Assembly: GCA_009829735.1 (NCBI GenBank)
Contig: CM020618.1
Span: 2,106,882-2,170,881 of the forward strand
Direction of reading: 5' to 3'
Source of the DNA: Pyropia yezoensis
Lineage: Eukaryota; Rhodophyta; Bangiophyceae; Bangiales; Bangiaceae
Length of the DNA stretch: 64,000 nt
Positions 50,470-59,616 of this stretch are shown in pieces. The first letter of the stretch is position 1, and every line of letters starts with the position of its first letter. The translations under genes and the position numbers were made by a program. Below the pieces are notes generated by a model. The model was not told the origin of the DNA. It saw only the letters and a list, made by a program, of their open reading frames with translations, and searched no databases.

Positions 50470-53345
50470 TTACGGCATTAGGTGACCGGTTGTACGCAAC
50501 TTCCGCGCCAACGAGGACAAGATCCCAGTCGCCTTGATGATGGTTGACGAAGTTTCTGAGGATTTCTTCAATTTTCTTGTTCATAATCTCAGTTTGGCCG
50601 TCCGTCTGCGGGTGGTAGGCCGATGAGGCTTTGATCTTGACCTTGAGGATCTTTGTCAGTGACCGCCAGAAGTTGGAGAAAAAGATGGGGTCGCGGTCAC
50701 AGACGACTTCTTGAGGTAGGCCGTGGTTGCGATAGACGTGATCGTGGTAAAGCTGAAGCTGTGACCGGCGCTGTACATTCCGGCTTCATTGGTGCCAGGC
50801 GAATCATCTTGGTGAGTCGGTCAACAACGACATAAATGCCGTTGTGGCCTCGTGGTGTCAGTGGCAGTGGGGTGATAAAGTCCATGGAGACACTTGCCCA
50901 TCTTTGGCTTGGGGGTTCGAGTGGTTTGAGATGACCCAGAGGTGAATGAGTGCTAGCCTCGTTCCGCTGGCACGAATCACATGATTGTACGTATCTTTGG
51001 ATGTCCTGCCGCATAGATTTCCAGTAGTAATTGGAAGCAACGGCCCTTGGTGGTTTTCTTCACTCCCATGTGCCCTTGGCACGGGGCGTCATGGTAGTCG
51101 TGGAGGAGTCTTTGACGTAGAGTACCAGCGGAGATGCACGTACGGTCACCTCGTTTCAACAACCTCATATGAAACCGGTAGGGAGATACCGGGTCCTTGG
51201 CTAGGTCGGCAAATTCGGGGTCCGCTTTGTACTCTTGTTCTAGGGTGGCAAGGTCTTGATCACTTTGGTTGATGGTCATGAGGTTGTTGATTTCAGTTTT
51301 TCTTGAGGGTTTCGTCAATGGTCTTGGTCAGCACGCGACTAAGGAGATCTTGGTTGGGTTCGTGCTTGTCAGGGGCATCTTGGGTTGCCTGGAAAGGGCA
51401 TCAGCTACGGCGTTGGAGATGCCTTTGATCGGGACAATCTTGAACTGGAATTGGTCCAGAAGTTCAAGCCACTTGACTTGGCGGTCGTTCAGCCTTTCTT
51501 GGGTTCGCAGGTATCTCAGGGACTCGTGGTCGGTATGGACCTCAAAGGGTCTTCCGTGGAGGTAGCAGCGCCAGTGCCGGATGGCTTGGACCACTGCGAG
51601 CAGCTCACGTTCGCGGATGCTGTAGCGTTGTTCGTGGATATTCAAGGTCAGGGAGAAGAATGCCACTGGACGCCGTCCCTTTCCGTCGTCTTGTTCGAGG
51701 ACTGCGCCAATAGCATACCCGCTGGCATCAGTAGACACGTAGATGGGATATCGTTTGTCAAACGGCCTTAGTACCGGTGCACTTGATGTCAGAGTCTGCA
51801 GCTGCTCGAAGGCTTTTGGGCGTCCGGCGTCCACTCAAAGTCGACCTTCCCCGTCAACCTCGTAAGAGGGCTTGCAACTGCGGCCATTCCCTTGATAAAT
51901 GGGCGATAGAAGTTGACCATACCGAGGAAGGACTGCACGTCCTTCTTGCTCTTGGGGGTTGCCCACGTCCGAATGGCTTGGACCTCCTGGTCCTCCATGG
52001 AAAAGCCTGCGTCAGATATGACGTGGCCGAGGTAATCGACAGTGGATCGAGCGAATTGGCACTTACTCGCCTTGGCGTAAAGCTTGTGGTCTCGTAGCTT
52101 GGCCAGGGTTTTTCTCAGGTGCTTGAGATGATCCTCGTAGGTTTCGCTGTAGACCAAAATGTCGTCTAAGTAGACGCAGATGAAGTCGTACATGTAGGGT
52201 CTGAACACATCGTTCATCAAGTTCATGAAGACTGCGGGGGCGTTCGTCAGTCCGAAGGGTAGCACAGTAAACTCGTAGAATCCATACTTGGTCCGGAACG
52301 CCGTCAATGGGATGGTGTCAGGGTCCAGCCGGATCTGGTGGTAGCCAGAGCGGAGGTCAATCTTCGTGAAATACTTGGCCTTTCGTAGTTGATCAAAGAT
52401 GTCATCGATACGTGGTAGAGGATACGCATTCTTGATGGTGGCCTTGTTCAATGCTCGGTAGTCGATGCACATCCGCCAGCCGCCGTCCTTCTTCGCCGCA
52501 AATAGAACGGAGGAGCCCCACGGTGAGGCACTTGGCTGGATGAATCCCTTCCGAATCAGGGTCGCAAGTTGCGTCTTGAGTTCATCGAGTTCCCACTCGG
52601 AGAGGCGGTAAATACCGCTGCGACGTGGTTCAGCGTCGTCGGTCAGCTTGATGCTAAACTTGTGACTACGCTCGGGAGGGAGTCCGTCCGGGAGCTCAGC
52701 CGGGAAGACGTCAGCGTACTCCTTGAGAATCTGTTGGACTTCATTTTTGTCTTCAGCTTCTCCCATAATGATGGAGTTGATGTCAAAGCTGCTTGAGGGG
52801 TCTTCAGACTGCAGGTAGATGGCGAATACAGGGGTCCTTTGGATGAGGTCACGTGCGAGTCGTTGCCGGCTAATGAGGCCCTCCGGTTTCTTGAGGGAGG
52901 CGGTGATAGAAATATTCTTGTGGATGAACTTAAAGGATATCTTGTTCTTCTTGTTGTTGATCTTGGCGCCCTTGTCATCGCGCCATTTCTTACCGAGGAT
53001 AACGTCGTACGCACTGAGGTCGCATACGGCGAACCGTAGTCGTTCTTGGTAAAGGCCGATGTGAATCTCTAAGGGTTCAATGGTTTCAGCGAGTACATGG
53101 GAACGTCCATCGGGCATGTTTGCCGCGAAGTCCGTTTCAGTGGTCTTGACATTCAGGGTTTTCATGAGGCGCCTGGAGACGACGTTGATGGGAGACCCGT
53201 CGTCGAACAGCACCTTTACAACATGGCCATTGACAGAAGCAGTAGAAAGCAGTAGCCCGAGACGCGGGCCTTCAAAGGGTGATGATTTGTTTTCCGGAAC
53301 CAAAGGAGCATCTTTCACCGTTGTTGACGACGGTTGCTGCTTCAG
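50470..53345 (-). pseudogene. Pol of element C with several frameshifts
   Basis: Protease LFDDGSPINVVSRRL (DDG in place of the usual D-T/S-G). Reverse transcriptase with MCIDYRALN, KIDLRSGYHQI and VYLDDILVYS in the frame ending at 51789. One base appears lost near 51811, moving to the RNase H frame (YVSTDASGYAIGAVL, HTDHESLRYL), which has an in-frame TGA at 51328-51330. One extra G near 51045 precedes integrase SMRQDIQRYVQSCDSCQRN and SMDFITPLPL, and another shift near 50765 leads to CDRDPIFFSNFW and the catalytic Glu region QTDGQTEIMNKK. The rest is in the gap. The copy is not functional as read. Confidence 0.85.
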
Positions 53346-54220
53346 TTCCGCTGGCCTTTTGGGCAGTCCTTTGCCAGGTGCCCCTTTTCGCGACAGCGGA
53401 GGCAGAGTCCCTCGCGCATACAGCGCTGGCGCTCCTCGGGCGTGAGCTTCTCGACCTTGATGCTGGAAATGTCCATGGGGACGACACCCGTCGCAGACGG
53501 CTTCTCAGAGGTGCTGCTGAGGTTGTTCGTGAAGCGCGAGGCTCCAGCCTTGGCATCTTCTACGCGCAGGGCGTCTGTCATTAGAGGCTCGAGTTCAGTG
53601 TAGTTCTTGAGGCACAGTGCCTGCCAGATGTCCCGCTTCAGACCTCGCGTGTAGCGGTCAATCATTTCCGCTTCAGTGATGTCTGGGATGTCCACGACGA
53701 CGCTCAGGAAAGTCTTGTTAAACGTCCCGACGTCCTTAATCTGTCGCCATGCGTGCAGCTTGTCCCGTGCCGCCTGCGTCTTGTTCAGGGGACTGAAGCG
53801 CCGGATGAGTGCAGCACGGAAGGCGTCCCAGCTCGAAACGTCTGTAGTCTGACTATAGGTATGCCACCAGTTGAACGCTTCTCCATCGGGATAGGTGCAA
53901 GCGACACGACACGCTTCGGCGGGTTCACTCAGCCGGACGTAGGAGTCCGTGTGGGAGCACCACGCTTCAATGGTCCCGGGTTTGCCAAAGAAAAGCCCGG
54001 GCTTGTTCGGCCGCGCGGGTTTTGCGTTCTCGCGGGCTGCTTTCGCCTTGGTCTCGGCGAGCTGCTGCTTCGTGTCTTCCAATTCCACCTTGTGTGCCTC
54101 GAGCTCGTCACGCATTTGCGTCACAAATGTCGTAAGCTGATTCCATGCCTCGACACTGGGGGTGCCGGATGTCGACCCAGAAGTGACCGGGGTTCCGCCA
54201 GCAATACTCGTGGGGTCCAT
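53342..54220 (-). CDS. gag: Gag of element C
   Basis: 292 residues. The N-terminus has a coiled-coil-like helix (MRDELEAHKVELEDTKQQLAE). The retrotransposon gag core includes AFNWWHTYSQTTDVSSWDAF and LIRRFSPLNKTQAARDKLHA. A zinc knuckle CLRCREKGHLAKDC follows near the C-terminus. The frame is intact and ends PKGQRN-stop, a few codons after a -1 slippery site leading into pol. Confidence 0.88.
   Translation of the reverse strand: MDPTSIAGGTPVTSGSTSGTPSVEAWNQLTTFVTQMRDELEAHKVELEDTKQQLAETKAKAARENAKPARPNKPGLFFGKPGTIEAWCSHTDSYVRLSEPAEACRVACTYPDGEAFNWWHTYSQTTDVSSWDAFRAALIRRFSPLNKTQAARDKLHAWRQIKDVGTFNKTFLSVVVDIPDITEAEMIDRYTRGLKRDIWQALCLKNYTELEPLMTDALRVEDAKAGASRFTNNLSSTSEKPSATGVVPMDISSIKVEKLTPEERQRCMREGLCLRCREKGHLAKDCPKGQRN
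53357..53363 (-). promoter_or_regulatory. Predicted -1 frameshift site, gag to pol of C
   Basis: On the minus strand CCCAAAA is read in the gag frame as C CCA AAA, five codons before the gag stop. The pol frame is -1 to gag and is open through this overlap into KDAPLVPENK. Confidence 0.5.
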
Positions 54221-54563
54221 CGTTTCCAGGAGTTAACTCCAGAATTTACAATTTCACAGGACAAAGCGCCCTGGACTTACAAGAAATGCCCAGTCGAACT
54301 CCGGATAGATTTGTGTAAGAAATTTGGTCAAGCAACGTAGTGGCGCGCGACAATTGGTCAAGTGCCGAGAGATCGCGGTGACGAGATCAAGAGCGTGCAA
54401 CACTATTTCGTTAAATCCAATCACAAGCAAATCGCTCGAGGGCGCGCAATCGGATTTTCGATCGGCTTCCGCGCTCGGGCCCGAGTCGGGCTCGTCGGAT
54501 TCTCACGCGGGGGGGAGATCAGAGGGGAAAAATCGGGCTCTCGCGGTAGACCAATGGAGGTTG
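54221..54563. other. Spacer between zinc-finger ORF and gag of C
   Basis: 343 bp with no open frame of interest. Immediately before gag, the minus strand has TGGAGTTAACTCC, a palindrome (GGAGTTAACTCC). Confidence 0.5.
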
Positions 54564-55307
54564 TCAATCGGTGCCCCGCGCCAGCTGGCGGTCGTGCGCC
54601 TTGCCACGCAAGTGGCTTTCAAATTGAACCACCGAATCAAATTCACGCCCACAGGGATCGCAGCTTGGGAGAGTGGAAGGGCGGTTGACAGTATTGCGAT
54701 GCCGACGTGAGTTGCGATGGTCGCGCAACACCGATAGGCTGTTGCACGTCACACCGCAGGGCTTACACTGGTGTGTGCCCAGTGGGATGCGGCGGGCCTT
54801 GGCGATTCGGCGCTGTTCGCGCTGTTCCACCGCCCGCGCGGTGGTCGGCTTAATGTGCCCAATCAGCGGGGGGGGCGGCGCGATGAAACGGCGCGCCGGT
54901 TCCTGCGGGGGTAGCAGCAGGCGCCGGTTCGTCCGGGCCGCTGTGCCCGCCGAGGCAGGGCCCTTGCCCTTGCCCGAGAGGGGGGGCTTGGGGGCGGTCC
55001 GCCCCAGCAGGGATAGGTGCGGGGGGGCCGCCTGGGTGGAGGTGGAGAAGGCGCCCGCCGGGGGGCTGCGTGCCCCCGGGTGGTAGTGCCCTCCCACGGG
55101 GCCGCGTGCCGACGGACTGCCGCGTGCCGACGAGCCGCGCGCTGTACCAGTGCCGCGGATCGTCGGGGGTGCGCGGGTCGTCGGGGGTGCGCGGGTCTCA
55201 GGGTTTCCACGTGACGTGGCCACCGTGTTGCGGGCCGTCGTGCCGGAGGATGCCGACGCGGCCGCCACAGCCGAGGAAGAATATTCGGAACCTGATTTGG
55301 AACTCAC
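54564..55307 (-). CDS. Protein with two U1/JAZ-type C2H2 zinc fingers
   Basis: 247 residues. The first 150 are Ser/Ala/Thr/Pro-rich with direct repeats (TRAPPTTRAPPTIRG). A basic helix (AVEQREQRRIAKARR) leads into two fingers of spacing C-x2-C-x12-H-x5-H: CKPCGVTCNSLSVLRDHRNS...H, and CDPCGREFDSVVQFESHLRG...H. The spacing and the H-x-x-G/S-K/R-x-H ending are typical of U1-C/matrin/JAZ fingers that bind RNA or double-stranded RNA. The ORF is on the same strand as gag, 343 bp upstream of it, and 236 bp inside the predicted 5' LTR, so it may be an extra gene of element C. It could instead be a host gene next to a truncated element. Confidence 0.7.
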   Translation of the reverse strand: MSSKSGSEYSSSAVAAASASSGTTARNTVATSRGNPETRAPPTTRAPPTIRGTGTARGSSARGSPSARGPVGGHYHPGARSPPAGAFSTSTQAAPPHLSLLGRTAPKPPLSGKGKGPASAGTAARTNRRLLLPPQEPARRFIAPPPPLIGHIKPTTARAVEQREQRRIAKARRIPLGTHQCKPCGVTCNSLSVLRDHRNSRRHRNTVNRPSTLPSCDPCGREFDSVVQFESHLRGKAHDRQLARGTD

Positions 55308-55543
55308 TGGGATTCAACAATCGGTTGACCAAAAAGAAAAATTCCGTGACATCAAGCGCGATGGCAGTGTCAGGGAAATATTCTTTCGGTGTGATTCGTG
55401 GAACCCACTGCGTTCGTATTACAATGCCCGTGGCAAGCCGAACGCAGGGGGCAACACGACGTCACAATCGCAGGGAGGTCCAAATCACGCACGGAATCGT
55501 AGTCACCGCCAGGTAGAAAGTCGAACAATCGGAAGCTACCACA

Positions 55544-56464
55544 TGTGAGGACCCACCTAAAACCGGGGAGCCCTCAACGTACTCGTGGGGGTGTCAGCGG
55601 GCCTTGCGAGCCAATGGGGCGGCGGGGCACGGGGAAGAGGACGGTGGTCTCGACGGGGGTGGGTCTGGGGAAGAAGATGGGCGCGACGTCGGTGGGGATC
55701 GAGGGTACAAAAGGTAAACAGTGTCTTTGGTCTGTGTCTGTGGTTGCCCCTCTCATCTCCCCCGGTGGCGCCGACATCCACGCACTATATACTCGCGTCG
55801 GCGCACCCGAGGTGCCCCAAAGCATGCGTTTCCCCATCGCACCGCCGGTAGGCACAGAACGGTCCAAAAACAAAGCATGTCTCTCAGATCAAAGCATGGG
55901 CGGGCGTGCGCACTAAAGGAGTGCAGCCCCAGTTTGCCCGAAACGAAGGAGGTCCCGTGGATGGCGCCCAGCGCGCCCCACCAGCCGGCTCCACACGCCC
56001 GTCGGCCAGAAGGTCCGACTGGCTGTAAGGGCCAGCAAGGCCAAATGCAATCAATCCAAAAGCCGGCGAGCCAGTCATATCGCACTCAGCCGCCAGCGAG
56101 GATGTGCGGTGTCCTCAGTGTCGGTGAATCATGTGACTGGTCCTTGATGCCAGCTTTCAAGCAGCGCAGAGAATAAAATTCAGGCAGCACAGACGGGGAT
56201 GTCCGCCCGTAGTTGGTGGACGATGTCACTCGCTCCTCGCTGTCGAGTTTCGACGTCCATGACAGGGTTCCGACAGTGCGTTGACGGCGGCTTTCGTGCG
56301 GTCGGCCGACGTCCGCAAAATGTCAGGGATACAGCGTGGTGTCGCCCAGGGTAGTGGGGAATTGATGTGTCTTGGGGGGAGTTACCGGGGCCGGACATGT
56401 AAGGAGAGGTCCCAGTCCATATCCCCTGGGTTCCGGGTGGGGAATAAAGGGGCAAATCCTTACA
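55544..56464 (-). repeat. Predicted 5' LTR of element C, 921 bp
   Basis: The minus strand starts TGTAAGG exactly where A/E gag homology ends (56464) and could end CCTCACA at 55544, a near-inverse of the start. Two bases later comes TGGTAGCTTCCGATTG, a possible primer site. AGTATATAG at 55785-55793 could be its TATA box. The second LTR, needed for proof, is in or beyond the gap. A short pair TGTAAGG/CCTTACA (56398-56464) offers an alternative, very small unit. Confidence 0.4.
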
Positions 56465-56721
56465 ATGCGGGCCAATGATGCCATCAGGGATTCCCCTGGT
56501 GAAGGAGGCGGCGGAGTGAAGTCGGTCGACGACAGTTGCGGCGGGCCCCCGCCTCCTGCCGTCCGAGCCGTGCCAAACGTCGATCCGGCACCGGAAAGCC
56601 TTGGCGTCTCAATGTTGTCGATCGGGTTCCCGATCCCGGTTCCCGTAGTCACCTCCGGAGTCGGCGTCGACGCCGATCCGTCATCTTGAACGTTCCCTGT
56701 CTCTTGGGTAGACATAATCAC
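56465..56721 (-). pseudogene. 5' fragment of the A/E gag gene
   Basis: Nearly identical to the first 80 or so residues of element B gag (MSTQETGNVQDDGSAS start), then cut after MASLARI at 56465. Confidence 0.85.
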
Positions 56722-56921
56722 AATCAGTCAACCGACTTAACAATCACCACGAATAAGAGAGCGAGGGGGTAGATTGGGGAGAGTAACAGTAGATCACAGT
56801 CAAAGGTAAAAACTCAACACAATCGATCAGGTCGCAACACCACGAGTACAAGAAAAGGACCGGATCCCTATCCGTGTGCCAGGGCCGAAGACGGCGTCAC
56901 CACAAGGGTGACGGAAACCCG

Positions 56922-57304
56922 TCCCCTGCTGCTCCACCAATGTAGCACAATAGGAATCCGTCGCACGTCCACTCTCAGGGAACACTCACCAAGGGGGATC
57001 GGCACCAACGTCACCGGGATGCCAGGGTTGCTGTCCTTGGAGCGCAAGCCACGGGACCAAGATGGGAGCCCAAATGGGAGGGGTTTGTTGTTCTACCTTG
57101 GCCGGCGGTGGATTCGCCGCCGGCCCCCTCGTTATACACCCTCGGAGACACTACTAACTACCCTCCACCCCAAGATGCAAGTCCCTCTGGTCATACGTAA
57201 CTTATAGATACCGTGACCAGTACGGACTCCCAAATTGAAAGGTCAGGGTTAGAAGTAGCCCCCTCTAATATTAGGGTCACAATACGGACATCCATATTGC
57301 TACA
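56922..57304 (-). repeat. 5' LTR (56941-57304) and primer site (56922-56939) of A/E
   Basis: 364 bp, starting TGTAGCAATATGG at 57304 on the minus strand and ending GTGCTACA at 56941, followed by the same TGGTGGAGCAGCAGGGGA primer site as element B. It has one more base and a few substitutions relative to the 3' LTR at 35345-35707. Confidence 0.9.
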
Positions 57305-57309
57305 CGTGG
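57305..57309. repeat. Target-site duplication CGTGG, right copy
   Basis: Identical to 35340-35344. Read on the minus strand the RNase H frame stops here at RTNH and resumes at 35344 with ASLRWL. Confidence 0.85.
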
Positions 57310-58424
57310 TTCGTCCGGATGAGGAACTCTTGTCCTTCAAGATATGGACGTAACAGGAAGCAAGCCCACACGACCGCGAAGCACTCGCGCTCCGTCGTGG
57401 AATAGTTCTTCTCAGCTGGAGTTAAGACGCGACTGTAGTAGCCTATCGGGAGGAAGTGCCCATCAGATTGCTGCTGGAGTAGAGAGCACCCCACCTGGAC
57501 GCCACAGGCATCAGTCTCCAGGAAAAACTGGCCCTCCCGCTTGGGTAACGCCAGTACTGGAGTGGTGGTCAGGCGCGTCTTGAGCACTTCGAAGGCCGCG
57601 GTCTGCTTCTCGTCGAACACCGGGAGTAGTGCGGGAAGCTTCTGCTGGTGAGCTTGGTCAATGGCCGGGCAGTTAGAGCATAGTCCCGTACGAACCGGCG
57701 GTAGACGCTGCACATACCCAGGAAGCTCTCGAGTTCCGTCTGGGTCTTAGGTTGCCGTGCATGCCGGAGGGCCTTGATGTTCTTCTCATTGACTCGGAGC
57801 TCCCCCGGACTCAGCACGTGCCCCAGGTGCTCCTCCTCAGTCTCAAACAGGTGGCACTTCTCGGCCTTCAGGGTAACTCCAGCCTTGGACAGGAGAGCCA
57901 GGACCTCTCGAAGGTGCTCCAGGTGGTCCGCCGGGGTTCTGGAGAAAACGATAATGTCGTCCAGGTAGACCAAACATGTTCTCCACCTTAGCCCCGACAG
58001 GATGATGTCGATGGCTCTCTGGAAGGTTGCCGGAGCATTTGTGCGACCGACAGGAAGACGCTTGCACCGGAATAGTCCCAGGTGGCACGTGATGGTGGTT
58101 TTGTCCTTGTCCTCGTCAGCCAGAGGGATCTGCCAGTAACCGGCATTACAATCCAGCGTTGAGAAGAGGGTGGCATCACCAAGAAAGTCGATGCAATCAT
58201 CCATCCGGGGTATCGGGTATACATCCTTGACTGTCATCTCGTTTAGGCGCCTGTAGTCAACGCAGAAACGGAAGTGACCGCCAGGTTTTGGGACGACTAC
58301 CACCGGGAAGGCCCACTCGCCATCAGACGGCTCGATGACATCCATGTTGAGCATCTTGTTAACCTGCTTCTCAATCTCATCCCGGCGATGAGGTCCAGCC
58401 CGGTATGGTTGCTGGTGTACTGGC

Positions 58425-58656
58425 TTGGCTTCCGGCTTGAGTTGAATCCGGTGTAGAGTGGCGTCCATCTTGCCCAGCTCTCCAGACCACAGGTGCCGAT
58501 ATTCCTGGAGAAGCTTCTCCAGTGCCTCCTTCAAGTCGGGTTGGCTTCCGGCTTGAGTTGAATCCGGTGTAGAGTGGCGTCCATCTTGCCCAGCTCTCCA
58601 GACCACAGGTGCCGATATTCCTGGAGAAGCTTCTCCAGTGCCTCCTTCAAGTCGGG
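58425..58656. repeat. Exact tandem duplication of 116 bp inside D/F pol
   Basis: 58425-58540 and 58541-58656 are identical by eye (TTGGCTTCCGGCTTGAG to TCAAGTCGGG). 116 is not a multiple of three, so the copy breaks the frame; removing one copy restores continuity between the linker frame and the RT frame. Confidence 0.9.
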
Positions 58657-59109
58657 AGGAACATTTTCTTATTTGTCCTTCGGCATCTCGGGTGGTGCTC
58701 GTTCGGGCTTCGGAGTGGCGCTGCCAGCCTTCCCTTGTTTCGGAGGAACGTCTAAGGCCGTCAAGTTGGATGCCAGCTCTTGTTGCAGGTTCATGAGGTC
58801 TTCCTTGCTCATAGCACGGGCGGACCCCCGGTAAGGCTCTGCTGTACCAACTCGGGTACCCTTTGCGAGGGTTATTGGCTTCCGGCTCACGTTGACGATC
58901 AGCACCGAGAACGGGGTGTGCCTTTCTACCTTCTTGTGATGTCCGTGGGCCAAGTAAATCCGGTGTTTCGCCAGAAATTCTTTACGTCCGTAGATCAGGC
59001 ATTGACCTCCAGTCCGGGTCGTGACTTGTGTGGCAGTATTGACCCCCCGGTAGGGGGCCAACACGTGCCATGTAAGGGGCGGCAGGCCACTAGCCTGATC
59101 CGTTCCTCC

Positions 59110-59497
59110 CCCTGCATTTGGGTCCATATTCCCTAAGTTTGGGATAGTTAGCTTAGTAGTACATCCAACTTGGATTTGAGGGTTCTCTGCATTTATCGTC
59201 TTGAATTTTCGTGTGGCCCGGTGGGCAGGTGCTGGGGTGGGAGATTCTGAGTGGCGAGATTCTGAGGGGACCCTGGGGGGATAAGGGGAGGGACAGCGGG
59301 GCTTGGACCTGCGTCCCCGTCCCGACCAAGAAACTGTTGGACCACACACCATCTTCTTGTTTGTCAGTGGGGGGATTGCACCACAACAGGGATAGAGTGT
59401 GTGCGACTTGCACTTCTTCCGGTTCCCCCGACACGGGAGGCAGCCTTTGTACACCGCCCCAACTTGGGTGCCGCGTGTGCGAGTGGTTTTTGCCGCA
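59110..59497 (+). repeat. 5' LTR or LTR remnant of element G
   Basis: The sequence between the broken D/F frame and a primer site (TGGTGGAGCAGCAGGGGA at 59500-59517). The end TTGCCGCA at 59497 fits an LTR end. The start is not defined, because no TG with a matching inverted end is visible; the coordinate is approximate. Confidence 0.4.
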
Positions 59498-59616
59498 CTT
59501 GGTGGAGCAGCAGGGGACAGAGGTAAACTTTACCTCCGGGAGCACCCGGGTGTAGGGGGCCCTCTGTCTCAGAGGAACGGTGGACTTGGACCGTGTCATA
59601 CGGATTGTCAGCCAAC

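Larger units (their letters stand above)
50470..56464 (-). mobile_element. Ty3/gypsy element C, different family, degraded
   Basis: Minus-strand order from the right: predicted 5' LTR (55544-56464), zinc-finger ORF, gag, protease-RT-RNase H-integrase, then the gap. Its right border is exactly where the gag homology of A/E stops (56465), so it probably inserted into A/E gag. RT and gag differ clearly from A/E, B, D/F and G. The 3' end is not visible. Confidence 0.6.
35345..57304 (-). mobile_element. Ty3/gypsy chromovirus A/E, split by later insertions
   Basis: Minus-strand element with 5' LTR 56941-57304, primer site 56922-56939, a gag start (56465-56721), the last 130 bases of pol (39120-39249), an intact antisense ORF (36296-38665), a polypurine tract and 3' LTR 35345-35707. 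It sits in the RNase H frame of element D/F. Most of its gag and pol is absent from the visible sequence, displaced by elements B and C and by the gap. The LTRs match each other and those of B closely. Confidence 0.8.
57305..59100 (-). pseudogene. Pol, 5' half of element D/F: protease linker, RT, RNase H start
   Basis: From the right: the end of the protease-RT linker (VLAPYRGVNTATQVTTRTGG, FSVLIVNVSRKPITLAKGTR) with a TAA at 58669-58671. A frame-breaking tandem duplication follows, then reverse transcriptase (FCVDYRRLNEMTVKD, LDCNAGYWQIPLADED, LVYLDDIIVFSR). One frameshift near 57660 leads to RNase H (FFLETDACGVQVGCSLLQQ, LLRPYLEGQEFLIRTNH), cut by the A/E LTR at 57304. Protease and gag are missing because element G begins here. 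Confidence 0.85.

Noticed and set aside
54673-55548. Plus-strand frames over the zinc-finger ORF
   Set aside because: They are shadows of the minus-strand ORF, which carries two correctly spaced zinc fingers.
56398-56464. 67-bp TGTAAGG...CCTTACA unit as a mini-transposon
   Set aside because: No flanking duplication (GGACA on the left, ATGCG on the right); the longer LTR reading to 55544 explains the border better, although neither is proven.
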